From contig CM076651.1 of the NCBI GenBank assembly GCA_038496675.1, forward strand, positions 26,388,410 through 26,452,409: a DNA stretch of 64,000 nucleotides. Reading direction: 5' to 3'. The position numbers were made by a program, and so were the translations under genes. Shown here in pieces: positions 1 to 12,238 of the stretch. This stretch comes from Rachycentron canadum. Lineage: Eukaryota; Chordata; Actinopteri; Carangiformes; Rachycentridae. The first letter of the stretch is position 1; every line of letters starts with the position of its first letter. The notes below the pieces were generated by a model, which made no database searches, was not told where the DNA came from, and was given only the letters and a program-made list of their open reading frames with translations.

Positions 1-3000
1 TCTCCCTCCCTCTCTCTCCCTCCCTCCCCCCCCACCCCCTCGTGTGTGTTCGTCATGTCGCCAGTGGCTTTCTGACCTCGTCTCGAGGTTTGATGATCCC
101 AGCCAGAGATTCCTTTCCATCCCTCCCTCCCCTCCATGTTTCACATGTGCGTCAGCAGTGTTACCGCAGCCTCTCTCGTCCTCTCTCTCTCTCTGTAACC
201 CCATGATCCTCCTTGTTTCGTGAACCCCACCCTCTTGTTTTCAGCAGACACCTCCCTCCTTTTCCTCTCTCTCTTCTCTCTTCTTTTTCGTCCATGGTCC
301 ACCTCTACTTTCTTCCTCGTCTTCAGCAGGGTTTCCTCGACCTCGCTGCTCTTCCTCCTCCCCTTCTCTCCTCTTTCCTTCCTTCCTCTCCTCCTGTTTC
401 AGTAGATCCTCTCTCCCCCTCTTCAGAACAAAGCCTGTCGTCCAGCTGCAGACTTTCGGTTTCAGACCGGTAACTTTTAGCTGTAGTTTCTGCTCCGAGT
501 CACTCAACCAGCTCACGGCTGACAAACTACAGACGAAGAACAGATGTGTAATTAAAAAACGACCTATTGTTCAGTCAGTGACCGGAGGGGACAGAGACTC
601 AGACGTTTCCTCAAAGCTGTAAAACATGTAACGTCTAAAAGGTGTGAGTCATCGCCGGCAGCAGTGGGTCCATCAGTAACACAACGTGGCTCCGTCTTCA
701 CGAAGGTGAACTGGTCGTAACGTGAGACGTCTCTTATTTAAAGCTGCTCTGTTCAATGTCTGCATGTTAAGAATGGATCAAATGCTCTGCAGTGACCCTC
801 AGGCCTACTGAGCTTTTTAGCGCCTTGCAGCTCATGTTTTGGTTTTATTCTGCTGCTCTGAACAGTCGCCGCTCCAGACACCTATTTTCAGCTCTGGCAA
901 ACCCGGCGCACGTTGCAGACCTCGCACCACACAACTCGAAGACAAAGTTAGCGAGCAGCTGCTAAACTTAGCAGAAAACTGAGCATCTACAGATCAACAC
1001 AGAGGAGACACACCTGAACCTGTATCTGCTGCATGTGAGGTGTTTGTTGGTCCAATCAGTTCAAAAATAAATCCTGCACATGTCCCACCAACCACTCATC
1101 CCTCCGTCCCTCAAAGAACCCATCAAACCACTGACTCTGGCCTTTCAGCATCACTGGCTACTGTGCTTAGTAGATAACTGACATCAGCCTGCTTATGAAT
1201 GATCTTATAGCTTAGAGTTAATTATCATATACAGTAGTTTGACAAATACTCAACCTTGTGTGTGGTGAAATCTCTCATCAGTTTCACTGGATGTCTGGAT
1301 GTGAAATGTGTGTGTGTGTTACTGTGTAAAGATGGCCGGCTATTTGAGTTTGTACCTGATTAACTGTGAGAAACCGGAGGCATAAACAGAAAAGCTCCAG
1401 TGCAGACTCCATTGGTCTGCTGCAACAGCTGCAGATGTCGGACACTTGGCTGGAGAAACAAGGACCTTACCCACTGAAAGGTTCCTCCCCCACAGGGAAA
1501 ACACTGCTGGAGGTGACTCTCCTCGGGGGGAGGACGGATACACGCAGGCCTGGAGGTTACTCTGCAGTTTAAAGGTACATGAGCACGAGGCTGATTTCAT
1601 GAGACAGGGACCAACAAATACACTCCCTGCTCCTGAGAGACGTTTCTTAGCTGCTGCTACACAGCTAACGTTAGCATTAGCAGCTGTTTACTTGTGAGTT
1701 CAGCATCAAAGTTCCTTCCTTCACTCACCAACATCTGTATCCAGAGGTCCAAATGTGATCTTTTGTCTCTATGGTGTCTTTTCTGTGACTGATGTTAACA
1801 CGCTAACCAGCTAGCAGCTCACATGGCCTCTGATCTGAGGACGTAGAGCTGCCCCGAGGACGTTTTATCACCTCTCGTCCTCCATCGTTCACCATGGGTT
1901 TAACTGACAGTAAGATCATCATCATCATCATCATCATCCTCCTCATGCTTCAACCACTGGAGTCATGTTCTGGACAGAGGTCGTGGATCATAGCTCTTCC
2001 TGTTGCTCTTTGCATCCTTCCTGTGTCTCCCGACAAAAAGCTTCATTTAGAAATTGCTCTTTATGATGTTTGAAAATAATGTCAGTGCTGTGAGCTGAAA
2101 CCAACCAGAGTGATCATCATTTTTCCTGATTACACCAACATTTCATCACAGCATGAGCACGACATGACTAACGCAGGCGACAGGGGGTTTCATTACCAGT
2201 GAGTTTGTAACATTTTAGTTTGTCTCTATATATGTGTGTGTGTGTTCACGCCTTTGCGGGCATGTGTGTGTCAGAGCCGTTTCCCAACATGGCTGCATCT
2301 GTAATTATACAGGAATGTGAGTGTAGAAACACTTGAGCCTCCTCACTGTGTCTCATCCATAACTAACTGTCTTTATATGAGCCGTGAAAGCCAATGATAT
2401 AACAGTCAACACAGCAGCGTGAGCCCTTAGCCTCTGGCCGGCGGCCTGAAGAGAACTTAATGTGGGAGAAACCGCTATTATGAAAACCACAGTGTAATAT
2501 AGTGGAAGTGTTGATGGCTGCAGTTTATTTCAGGGCTGAGGACGCAGTCATCAACTAACGTCATTAGCTATAACAAAAGAAAATCCTCAGCTTCAGTCAA
2601 ACCTCTCAGGGTCATGTGATCGGTCTATATAAAGCTATTCAGTCAGTCATCACACAAACCTCAGCTCAGTCAGTGATGCTCTCACTGTCTTTATCTTCTT
2701 CCTCCGACGCCACAGATCTGCTCGCGAGGCGCCTCCTGTGCCGTCACATCAAAAGATATTTGGATGACTCCCATCACAGACAGGTGTTGGTTTCATCCTG
2801 CTCAGAGGCCCAGGCGGGTGGAGTTTGTCATAACACAGCAAATTAGGAAAGTGTCAGATTTGCCTGTAATCAAAGAGAAGACGATGGGTTGACTTTCAGA
2901 CGTCTTTCACGTCTTGTTGGATCATTTTCTGTTGGAGTGCATCCACTGTACATCAAGTTTTATTGTGAAGGGGGAGGTTGGGTGTGACTGTCACACCCTT

Positions 3001-3641
3001 TGGAGTTGTGAAGGTCTGAAATCTGAAATTCTGTGGAAGGTGCTTTTAGAGTCAGTCAGTCACTGTTTTACTGCCAATGGAAATTTAAGTTTGAAGACAG
3101 ACAGTTGGATTTGATTAGTGCAAAATTGCTCAGAAACACCTCGACATGTTTAACCTGAAGTCGGGAAACGTTTATGTGAAAATAAACAAATCATAGTTTT
3201 GGCTCTTTAGTCAACAACAAACTGTGGAGTTCGACGTCCCACATGGGTTTGTATTAACAAAGAAAAAAGTTGAGTCGATACGTGTTTGTTAAAATGAAGC
3301 TGGACTAAACCTCCAGTTCATCATATCATGGTCTCAGTCCCTCCCTGAAAAACACAATAATACAATAATAATAATGATCTGGATCTGAGCTATAAACAGT
3401 TCAACCCAGAGTCATGTTTCTCAGTGTGAGCTGATTTCTACAGGCCTGACCTCAGTATTTCACATGAGAAACGCTCAAATTGGAGAAAAGATCAAACCGA
3501 GGAGCAGAACTAAATGGTCAGGTGACCCCAGATTTAAAGCCCGTGGTTGGTCCAACTCCAGGTCAGGAAGAACAGCCACGATTCAGTGGAGGGAGAGCGA
3601 GTGTCACTCGGACAGGAAACGGCTGAGGTGGCTTCAGTCGT

Positions 3642-3654
3642 TGACCTTTGACCT
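3642..3654 (-). promoter_or_regulatory. Perfect DR1 nuclear-receptor element
   Basis: The complement reads AGGTCAAAGGTCA, two consensus half-sites with a one-base A spacer. This is the optimal DR1 for RXR-PPAR, HNF4 or COUP-TF by established binding preferences. It lies about 8.3 kb beyond the vdra stop codon. Confidence 0.5.
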
Positions 3655-4251
3655 GTCCCCATCATCTCAACAAGGTTTTATACTTTATTCAGATCCATTA
3701 AATAAAATGAAAAAAAAAAATCCCAAAACTGTGACCAAAGAACCATGAAAGAGGGAAACAGGGGCAGTGCTGCCTTTAACTGTGTGGACGACACAGACGC
3801 CTCCTCCCTCCTCCACCAGCTGTTCATCACAGCAGCGTCCCAGCGCCCCCCACTGGCCGCAGACGTGTGGGTGCGCCACGGTCACCAAGTTCACCTCAGT
3901 GAAAAGGAAACTATGAAAAAACATGCACATGCCTTTAATCATGGCTTCTTCTATAAGTGATGGAGGGATCAGTCTTTGGCTTCTTCTCTGTGCATTTTCA
4001 AAAATCCCCCAATTCAGAGGTGAAAAAACTCATTCGTGTTGCTGACGAAACCAAGACATGACTTAAATAATTCAGCAAGTTTCTGTCCTGGAAAATTGTC
4101 TGAATGAGACACAGACTTTATCTCCAGCACATGGAGAATAATGTGAGGATGGTTCAGAGACATTATTATATTATATACATTATACACAAAAATTGTATTT
4201 TTTTTTTAAATGTTGGACATGATTATAGTTATATTTAAATCCATTCCAGCG

Positions 4252-4252
<1 letters not shown>

Positions 4253-4309
<57 letters not shown>
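4253..4309. repeat. (CA)n microsatellite
   Basis: Uninterrupted CA repeat of about 28 units. Confidence 0.97.
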
Positions 4310-4311
<2 letters not shown>

Positions 4312-6724
4312 GAGGATGCATGAATGAAGCCTTCAGACTGAACACCACACAGGGAGCCGGGCTGTTTTGCATCATTATGTACAGCTGTTTTATTTGTGAT
4401 TTCCCCAAAACATTATCAGTATTTTACTACATACAATGCATGTAATCAAAGAACAATGGATCAACTTCAAAGAGAAGAAGAGCAAAAAGAAAAGAGCAAC
4501 ACAAATAAACAGGCGGTGATTTTTAACCACGAAGAGAGACACTGGTTAAGGTTCTATATGTATTACACTAGTTATTCTCGTATATGGCCGCCGATGGCGC
4601 TATCGACAGCGTCGCCATGGCAACTGTTTGTGTTGAAAAGACAAGTTTCTGCTAGAAGCACTGAGGTCTGGTGAGTTTTACTGCAATGTGGTGTGCACGT
4701 GTGAAGGTCAGGGTTCTTATCTTGGGACTCTGAGATCGACTATGATTTTCTCTTTTCATTTGTCCTAATGATGGCGGGAGGTGCTGCTGGGGGACGTCAC
4801 CCTCTGCTGGACGCTGTTGGACAACGAGCTGAAACCAAATGAAATACAATAAAGAAAGTTTTAGTTCATACTTTTTGGAAACCAGGCAAGACGCAGGTAT
4901 GACTGAAGGTCAGTCGATAAAAGAACCAGCAGAGACGCTGACGTAGCTCGTCCCAGTCACACACCTCCCACAGGCAAAACGCTGCTGACTCATCAAACTG
5001 ATACAACTAAAGAAACTAACGCATGTGTGGATATGAAGGGAGGAAAAAACAGCTACTGAAACTCAATGAAACTGTCTGAACGTCAGTAATACGAGGACGG
5101 ATCGTCCCGTACTCTGGTTTAAATCCCCTGATATTGTCCCAAAATAAGGCTGTGGGTTCGAGGCACACCAAGGTTCAACTGAGCTGAGCAATATGTGCAT
5201 TTATGTTTGTTTTTTTTTAAAAAGACATGAAACTTTCTGTGTGTACTGAATTAATTCATGTTGACATGATTTATTTCTAACCGCCTGGCTACTCCAGGAC
5301 TTTTTATAGAGATTAGACTAAAAAAAAAAAAACAGATGATGACAAATCATTTTTCGACATCACACATTTTGCAGAGCATTTAGAGACAAAACACAAGTGC
5401 ATCATTGGCAAAAACTGCTGGTGAGGGAGAAAGAAGTGCACACCAGTGTGTGCTGTGAGTGAGTGTGTGTGTGTTCAGGGTTTGTTTTCTCAGTATGAGT
5501 GTGTTTGTTTGTCTTAGTGCAGCTGTCTTTTAAGTGCATGTGTATGAGCAAGCGCATTTTCAAAGAGGTAGCAGAGAAACGCAATCAGAGCGACAGATGA
5601 ACGACAACCATCCAAACGCCGCCAGAGTAAAAAGGCTGACTTCCTATCTACCTGCTCTCCTCAGGTTCAGCTGCTCTGAGCTGAGACTCACTCGACAACC
5701 CGAGTTATGTTAGTAACCCAAAGTAACTAAAACAAATTCAATTTCATTTCACAAGATACAGATTAGTTCTTCAATCAGCTGAGCTTCAAAGGACCTTTTC
5801 TCCTTATTGGTGACTTGGGCATCACTTTTTTGGCATCAGGTCAAACTCAAATTCTTTAATTTCATCCTTTGAAGTTGATAAATCAGACACTTTCTCAATG
5901 CAGTAACATTACTGCATCAGTCATGATCAAACAAAGATCTGATCAACACATTTAATTCAACTCTATTAATCTGTCCACAGCTGTCAATGGTGATAAGTGA
6001 ACCTTAGAGGAGCCTTAACGTCCAGGTGCTGTGAGCTGAGAGCGGGGGCATTCGTCCCTATAGCACAGAGTGATCACTAAAGGCCTGGTGTGTCATTCAC
6101 AGCATTTTAATGTGAAGGTCTGCTCATCCGAAAGCTGAGTGAGAGCAAAAAAAACAACAGGATCCAGAACCAGTCGGGTGGGGGAGGCAGAAGAAGGCCG
6201 AGTGGTGGGAGGGGGGTGAGACTCAGCAGAAAAATTAAATAAAATTAACGACGCACTATTGGTGTCTAGAACATCTAAAACCTGGATCCCAATGTTACGA
6301 CCCCTCATCAGACCGTGGAGGGAAACAGAGCTGGAGAGAGACACAGGAGCAAAGCTGACACTGCGTTGGTTGTTACGTCCAGGCCACAGCTACTTCTTAC
6401 GTCTGAGGCGAGCAGTTATCAATGTCAAACTACCACTCCCTTTATGTGAGTCAGTGTGAATCAATGCAGAGACCTCCAGCCCTCATGATGGCCAGGCGTG
6501 CGAGTGTGCTGCACCAAGCCAGCACCTAAAGAACGACGGCAGCTCCGTGGAGTCAGACGAACGTGACAAACAATCCCTTCACGACGCCGGTCTGTCCTCC
6601 TGCCTCTGAAGTGTGCACCATGAGCAGACGGCCACTCGTCTCCTCTCAGGGTTTATGCTACATTCACACAGCAGGCGTCACCTGTGTCTCTCTTTAAATA
6701 ATGAACCTCTTCTCACTCATTTTT

Positions 6725-6960
6725 AAAAGGAATAGTTTGGCCTTAGGGAAGAAGCTCTGAGAGATAAAGGACATTAAGGCTGTTCTCTCTCTGGACATTA
6801 AACATGGAGCCTGGAGGCAGTTAGCTTAGCATCAACACAGGAAGCAGCCTTCCTACTAACACACCAGCAGTAAGCTGTTTCTGCTGCTTTCACTCTTCAA
6901 GCTAAGCTAAGTTAATTAGCTCCTGGACTCTTTATAATTACCAACTTTCTATTTAGTGCA
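6725..6960. mobile_element. Diverged copy of a teleost interspersed repeat (MITE-like)
   Basis: The segment starts AAAAGGAATAGTTTGGCCTT and carries AAACATGGAGCCTGGAGGCA followed by GTTAGCTTAGCAT, then AAGCTAAGCTAAGTTAATTAGC. This order (GGAATAGTTYG head, 'atggagcc', repeated TTAGCTTAGC) matches a very common percomorph repeat I recognise from memory. The copy is clearly mutated, the right boundary is uncertain, and no coding capacity is seen. Confidence 0.5.
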
Positions 6961-9086
6961 GTCATGTGACTGCGGCATGACTTTTCTCATCAAGCCCCCC
7001 AGGTCTGACCTAGAAGACGGCGAATAAACAAGTGAATAACTCACTTTATAAACCTGATTTATTCTGATTGTAATGTCAAACTTTTCTTCGAACTCTGTCA
7101 TTTCTGTTCAATTATAACTGGAAACCCACTGATTTACTGAGTGTATGGGGAGATTAGTTATTTACAACAGTATCTTGTCTTTGCTGCAGTTTCCTCTTGT
7201 CCACATTCAGAATCATGAGAAAACACGTGTGTCACAGCTGCTCTGTGAACGTAGCAGAGTTTTTCACACTCCAGAGGTGAAGTGATGCTGAAGAGGCCTC
7301 TGATTTACTGACTTTAAGATTTGTAGGCTTATTCTGAGATTTGAGGTAAGAAAAAAAATCATCCAGCATCTGAAAAGAGAAGAATATAAAAGGAATATAC
7401 TGTACATTTACACAAAAACCCTTCTAAATTAGTGTTCAAATAAAAAAGATGCTTTTATCATAAACAAAATCATGCTGCGACAATATATATATTCATATAT
7501 ATGTGCGGGAGGGAGAGGTAGTATGTTTGGTTAAACGCAGCAAAGCTGAGCGGCATGTCATCTGTAGAGACAGAGACAACGAAGACAGGAAGTCCAGAAA
7601 CAAGGCAGAGATGAGGATCAGTGAGTGAAGCAGAGAAACAGTTAACACGGAGAAACATTGGGATCCGCTCGTATACTGACTCTACTGGACAATCGTCTTC
7701 TTCACACATAAACTGGCCACTAGTTCACTGTTTGACGTTAAAAGAAGAAAAAACACTGCAGAGATTGAGGAGAGTTGTAGTGTGTCTGTCTGAGTGTATG
7801 TGTGTGTATGAGTTTATGTTTGGTTCCCTTAAAAGCTATTGTAAAAAAGTCATTCTGTAAATTATTGAGGTATCTGTTGGATGTTTCCAGCTGAGTGAGG
7901 TTTCTGTAAGTAAGGCTACTGAGGTGGAGCTGCTGACCTGGGTTGAGGCGAGGGGGGGTGAGGGCAGAGAGGCTTCAGCTTGGCCTGGGTCCCTTTGAGC
8001 ACTAATGGCTTCTAGCATCAGCTACAGTGGTCGTGTTTGTGTAGAAATACTAGATCGGATCATTCTCCATGCACAACCTCAAACTTGACCATTGATCATA
8101 GAAATGAAGAAATGATCCACATCAGCAGCAAAGTTACACGAGTTCACTCTCAGGACCCACACGACTGGCAGACTCTCGGCCCCTCACCCCCTCCTGCATT
8201 CCTTTAAAACAGATGATGTAGGTGTTGATGTCCTATGTAAAAAGTCATTCAACAACTATTCTTTAAAAATTTCAAGAGCTGCGATGCGAGACACAGAAGT
8301 GAGAAAGGTAATGTCACGCTTTGGGTTAAAGAGGCGACGTCTGGTCAGTCACTGCTCGCGCCTGCCTGTCATGTCACTGCGTCGGCCTGTGGCGGAAAAA
8401 CACTGAATCTCCTACAGTCTACGAGCTCTACGGGCGTCTGGACGACCAATCCAAAGGCTCTCTGGGTCAAAACAGGGAGAAAGGAGCCATCTCTTCCTGC
8501 AACCTCATCACACGTCCAATCCCACTGAATCTCAGACTCCCATAAGCCCTTGGTGTGCCACAGTTGTCCAAAAAATTTAAAAAATAAAAAAGAGACAAGC
8601 AGAGCCGGACAGGCTGCAGAGTTAAAGCTATGAGGAGTAATCCTGCTGAAGAGGCTGTTAGCTGGTTGCTGATGGATGAGGAGGCAGCACATGCTGCTGC
8701 TGCCACAGTTTGCCACTGGCTACTTCCTGCGTCCGTCACATGAGGCAGTATTAGTTCATGATCAGTTGACTGTTTGACATCCAGATGAGCTGGAGACTGA
8801 GCTACACTGTGAGCCTACAGGTCCAGGTATAACATGACAAGTCTTTAGTTATTCCATCAGGGAAAGAACGAGGTGGTTCATTTTCCACTTCACTCATCTC
8901 CGCTCCATTGACACGACGTCCCAGCGCAGTAAGCCAAGCACTAGCTAGACAGCAAACTGACACACATTAAAACTGACAATCTTCAGAAAAACAAAGGAAA
9001 ACAGAGGGAAAAAAAACAAGGTTTTCACCAAAATGAAAATATTCTGGATATACTGGATAATTGTCAAAGGCGTATCGATTGACCTC

Positions 9087-9110
9087 AGAGAGAGAGAGAG
9101 AGAGAGAGAG
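9087..9110. repeat. (AG)n microsatellite
   Basis: Twelve AG units. Confidence 0.95.
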
Positions 9111-10849
9111 TAAAGACATACATCCTTAAGCCCTGAATGCCCAGAGGGGACACTTCCTGTGGTGACACACTGAGCTGCCTTCAGGAGCTGGCCGGAGAGT
9201 TCAGGACATTCACACTGATGTCTGAGTGAGCGTCTACCATCGGTGAGACTCAGCCAGTGCCAATAATCGACACAACCATCACTGGGAATGTTCAGTCACA
9301 CGGGGCCTTGGCTCCTCACTGTGGGCTCCTCAGCATTCAGAGCGTCCTGATGTTGTGTCGGTCTGTGAAACCTGCTCTCAGCGAAGAAAACATTAATCAA
9401 TCTGTATTTCGTTGATATGAAATTGTGCCGAATTTGACTTTGTGTAAATATTGGCTCCCAACACTTCCAGTCATGAATATCAGCTGTGCTGGAAGCCGTA
9501 CTGGTCAAACCCAAACGGACCTTTTTCCCCCAGTGCTCCCTGAAACAGCTCAGTCACGTCACCAGGGCCGTCACCTCTGTGCATTCGAGTTAAATACAAC
9601 ATAAGAGTCCATCTCCTAATTGCATATAGTATTGTATTTCCAGAGCATCTTTCCATCAACAATTGAATTCTCTTAGTATTTTGCCTACGTTAATCTCTAA
9701 CTATGTACAGACTTAGCAAGTGGTATTTACAAGTTTGTCCACAAGGGGGCGCTCCAGGCCTGCGTGAGGGGAGAGCATGCACCGTGTCAACAGAAACGTG
9801 ATATGATATGTAGTGATGTCCAAAGCTAACATCCTAAAACCTCGCTTATGCGGCTGGTGTTGAAATGATAGAAATGTGACAAAACGGCATGAGGCTTGAT
9901 TTTAGACTGAAAATATAAAAATGTCTGATGACTCCATCCTGCTGTGAAAAGCATCTGAAGGACTTCACTCCAAAAACAAGCTGAACATCCTTCAACTATG
10001 GTCTATTGCTGCCATCTGGAGGAGATTCACCTGACCCTGAAGAGAGAAAACTCGTCTTGAGGCTGATGTTCATCAAACGATGCTTTAACACAGACCACTG
10101 GATTTTTATCTGATGGCCACGTCAGCTTTGACTCCACTGATCTGTGATACAGTGGATCATAATGCAAACCGCTTTTTGTCGTTTTAGTCTTTTGAACAGA
10201 AGCTTAGGAATGAAAATGTCGTAGTAATCTGTTTTAAAAAGTTTCACTTTAGCTTACTTATGCTGTTATTTAGTATGATTAGAAATCACAGTGATGCCTA
10301 GAGCTTCAAAAACAATCTCCGTCTCATGATTGTAAGCTTACGCCACACACACCGTAAACACCAAGTACACAATATCATCAGACAAACTTTTCCCTGAGGC
10401 AACAGCCGGTAGTTGGTTTCTACCCAACTATCAAGCTCTAACTGTCTTAGCAGCATCTGACCAGCCCAACAAATAGATTTTTGTTTTTTTGGATATAAAC
10501 TATCCAGGAAATATGACGTTTGTGTTTGCGTATGTCAGTCTACAAACTTCACAGGTCCAATAGTGACAAGATCCAACAGTGAGGTGCTTCCCTGCACCAA
10601 GCCCTCAGTCAGCGCCTGAACACACACGCCCCCTTGTGGTCCATCAATATTCTCATTTACTGTACACACATCACAAAAATAGAAGGACTCCACACTCGTC
10701 AGCACCTTCTCATGTGTGTATACACTCTTGTGTCACATACACACTGAACTGAGGAGGTGCCCTCAATCCTCTACATTATACAACACTCAGAACGGTTTGC
10801 TTCCATGGAATAAACCACGTTCTGCGCTCTTAAATATTTCTATATATAT

Positions 10850-11035
10850 AATTTTTATACATACACACACACACACACATATATATATGTGTGTGTGTGT
10901 GTGTGTATGTATATACATATACATATGTATACATACATATGTATATGCATGTGTATATATATATACATACATACATATGTATATACATACATATATATAT
11001 ACACATACATACATATATATATATATATATCAGCT
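10850..11035. repeat. Compound (TA)/(CA)/(GT) microsatellite
   Basis: TATATA, ACACAC, GTGTGT and TACATA blocks in sequence. Ile/Tyr/His-type open frames in both strands are artefacts of the repeat. Confidence 0.95.
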
Positions 11036-11984
11036 TATACGTATCATTTATATTTATATAGCATTATACATACATTCTTGTTTTGTGAAATTCCCTTCCC
11101 TTGTCTTGTGAACAAGGAATTTAACCGTAGCATCTCCCTCCATCTTCCCCATCTCCTTTCCTCATTCCTCCCAATCCCACCTTTCCTTCACTGAAACATT
11201 CCTACTTTAAATTCCCTCCTCACTTCATCGGACCCTCTGAGACCTGGTCTGCACAGATACACAGGGCTGAGCAGGAAAACCCTCCTGCTGGACTCCCAGG
11301 TTTAAGCTTGTCCACATTGATGTGTCATATATTTGGATGCGTTTGCTGTTAACAGTTAAGGAGCCGTCTAACACTAGTAACGTTGCTAACAGTTTGTCTG
11401 TACCTCACGAGTGCCAGCGCGGTTCATGGATGTAAATCTGTGTATCTGTTCCTGTCGGTCATCACGATGATGTGAACATGAAGCCATGTCATGAGGATGG
11501 CGGTAAAAAAAAGGGATGTGACGTCACATCCAATAAGCTGTCTCTGCTGTAAAAAAACAATGGCAGGAATCTGGAGGTGATGTCTGGTAAAGGTGGTGAT
11601 GAGAAAAGGCAAATCTGGATCTGGAGCTGTGTCTGGAGGCTGTGGATTGTGGAGGATCATGATGTCCAGCTGTTCCAGATGTCAGGATATCGCATGACCT
11701 AATGAAATGTGGTGCTGTGATTGCTCAGACGTCCACAGCACGTTCAGGTGTGTTGAACCCTGATCTGAGTCTTAAGCTCCCGGAGGTCAGGAGGAAGAGG
11801 AGGAGGAGGATGGGCCGATGATGAAGAGGTGAAGGTGACCGTCTACCTGTCTAAATATTGATCTTCCTCCCGCTCGTCCAGGGATGTATCAGGGCTGGGT
11901 TTCTTGGGGAAAGGCGGTAAGGGTTGGTAAATCATCCTGTGTGTGATGAGGGTGGACATGTTTAGGTGCTCGCCGCCTCCTCTG

Positions 11985-12238
11985 CTATGACACCTCGCTG
12001 CCGAACACCTCCAGCACCAGCGGGGTGAGCTGCATGCTGTGCTCTGGCTGGAAGGACAGCGAGCGGTACTGCTTGGAGTGCTCCTCGTTCAGGCTCCGCA
12101 GGTCGGCAAGTTTCTGGATCATCTTGGCGTAGAGGAGGCGTCCGCCGGGGTGGTTGACCCGGATGTAGGCCTGCAGCGCCTCCGACAGGCGGTCCTGCAG
12201 CTGCTCGATGCGGGCGTGGTCTTGGACACCTGGACGAT
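11985..12238 (-). CDS. vdra: vdra last coding exon: helices 10-12, AF-2 and stop
   Basis: Residues 337-420, then TAG at 11987-11985. It contains RPGVQDHARIEQLQDRL, the dimerisation helix region LLYAKMIQKLADLRSLNEEH, His390, and the AF-2 helix 12 PLVLEVFG with Glu413, ending GSEVS. The C-terminus agrees closely with vertebrate VDR (human ends GNEIS). The acceptor is TCTGTTGGCAG/ATCGTC. The plus-strand reading across the same bases is a shadow and not a gene. Confidence 0.96.

Larger units (their letters stand above)
1..7057. other. Downstream flank without a recognised gene
   Basis: Contains a pyrimidine-rich tract (1-60 and about 180-420), an ATC repeat (1914-1938), a perfect (CA)n (4253-4309), a perfect DR1 nuclear-receptor motif at 3642-3654, and the interspersed repeat at 6725-6960. 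Short open frames exist but none has splice-bounded or recognisable protein sequence. Confidence 0.6.
7058..11984 (-). other. vdra: Presumed vdra 3' UTR and/or downstream flank
   Basis: Stop-proximal sequence on the complement with no coding exon recognised. I found no AATAAA or ATTAAA on the complement until AATAAA at 7063-7058, about 4.9 kb after the stop. The true 3' end is unknown: either the UTR is long (human VDR has a multi-kb 3' UTR) or a variant hexamer is used, for example the TATAAA-like sites near 11050. The region includes the TA/CA microsatellite at 10850-11035. Confidence 0.3.

Noticed and set aside
5140..5180. tRNA-like B box (GGTTCGAGGC)
   Set aside because: No A box at the right distance and no cloverleaf; a single motif match is not enough for a tRNA or a SINE.
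10716..11194. Tyr/Ile/His-rich open frames on both strands
   Set aside because: Generated by the compound TA/CA microsatellite.
1..11984. hdac7 exons expected from human synteny left of VDR
   Set aside because: No histone-deacetylase-like peptide was found on either strand; the gene, if syntenic, lies outside the window.
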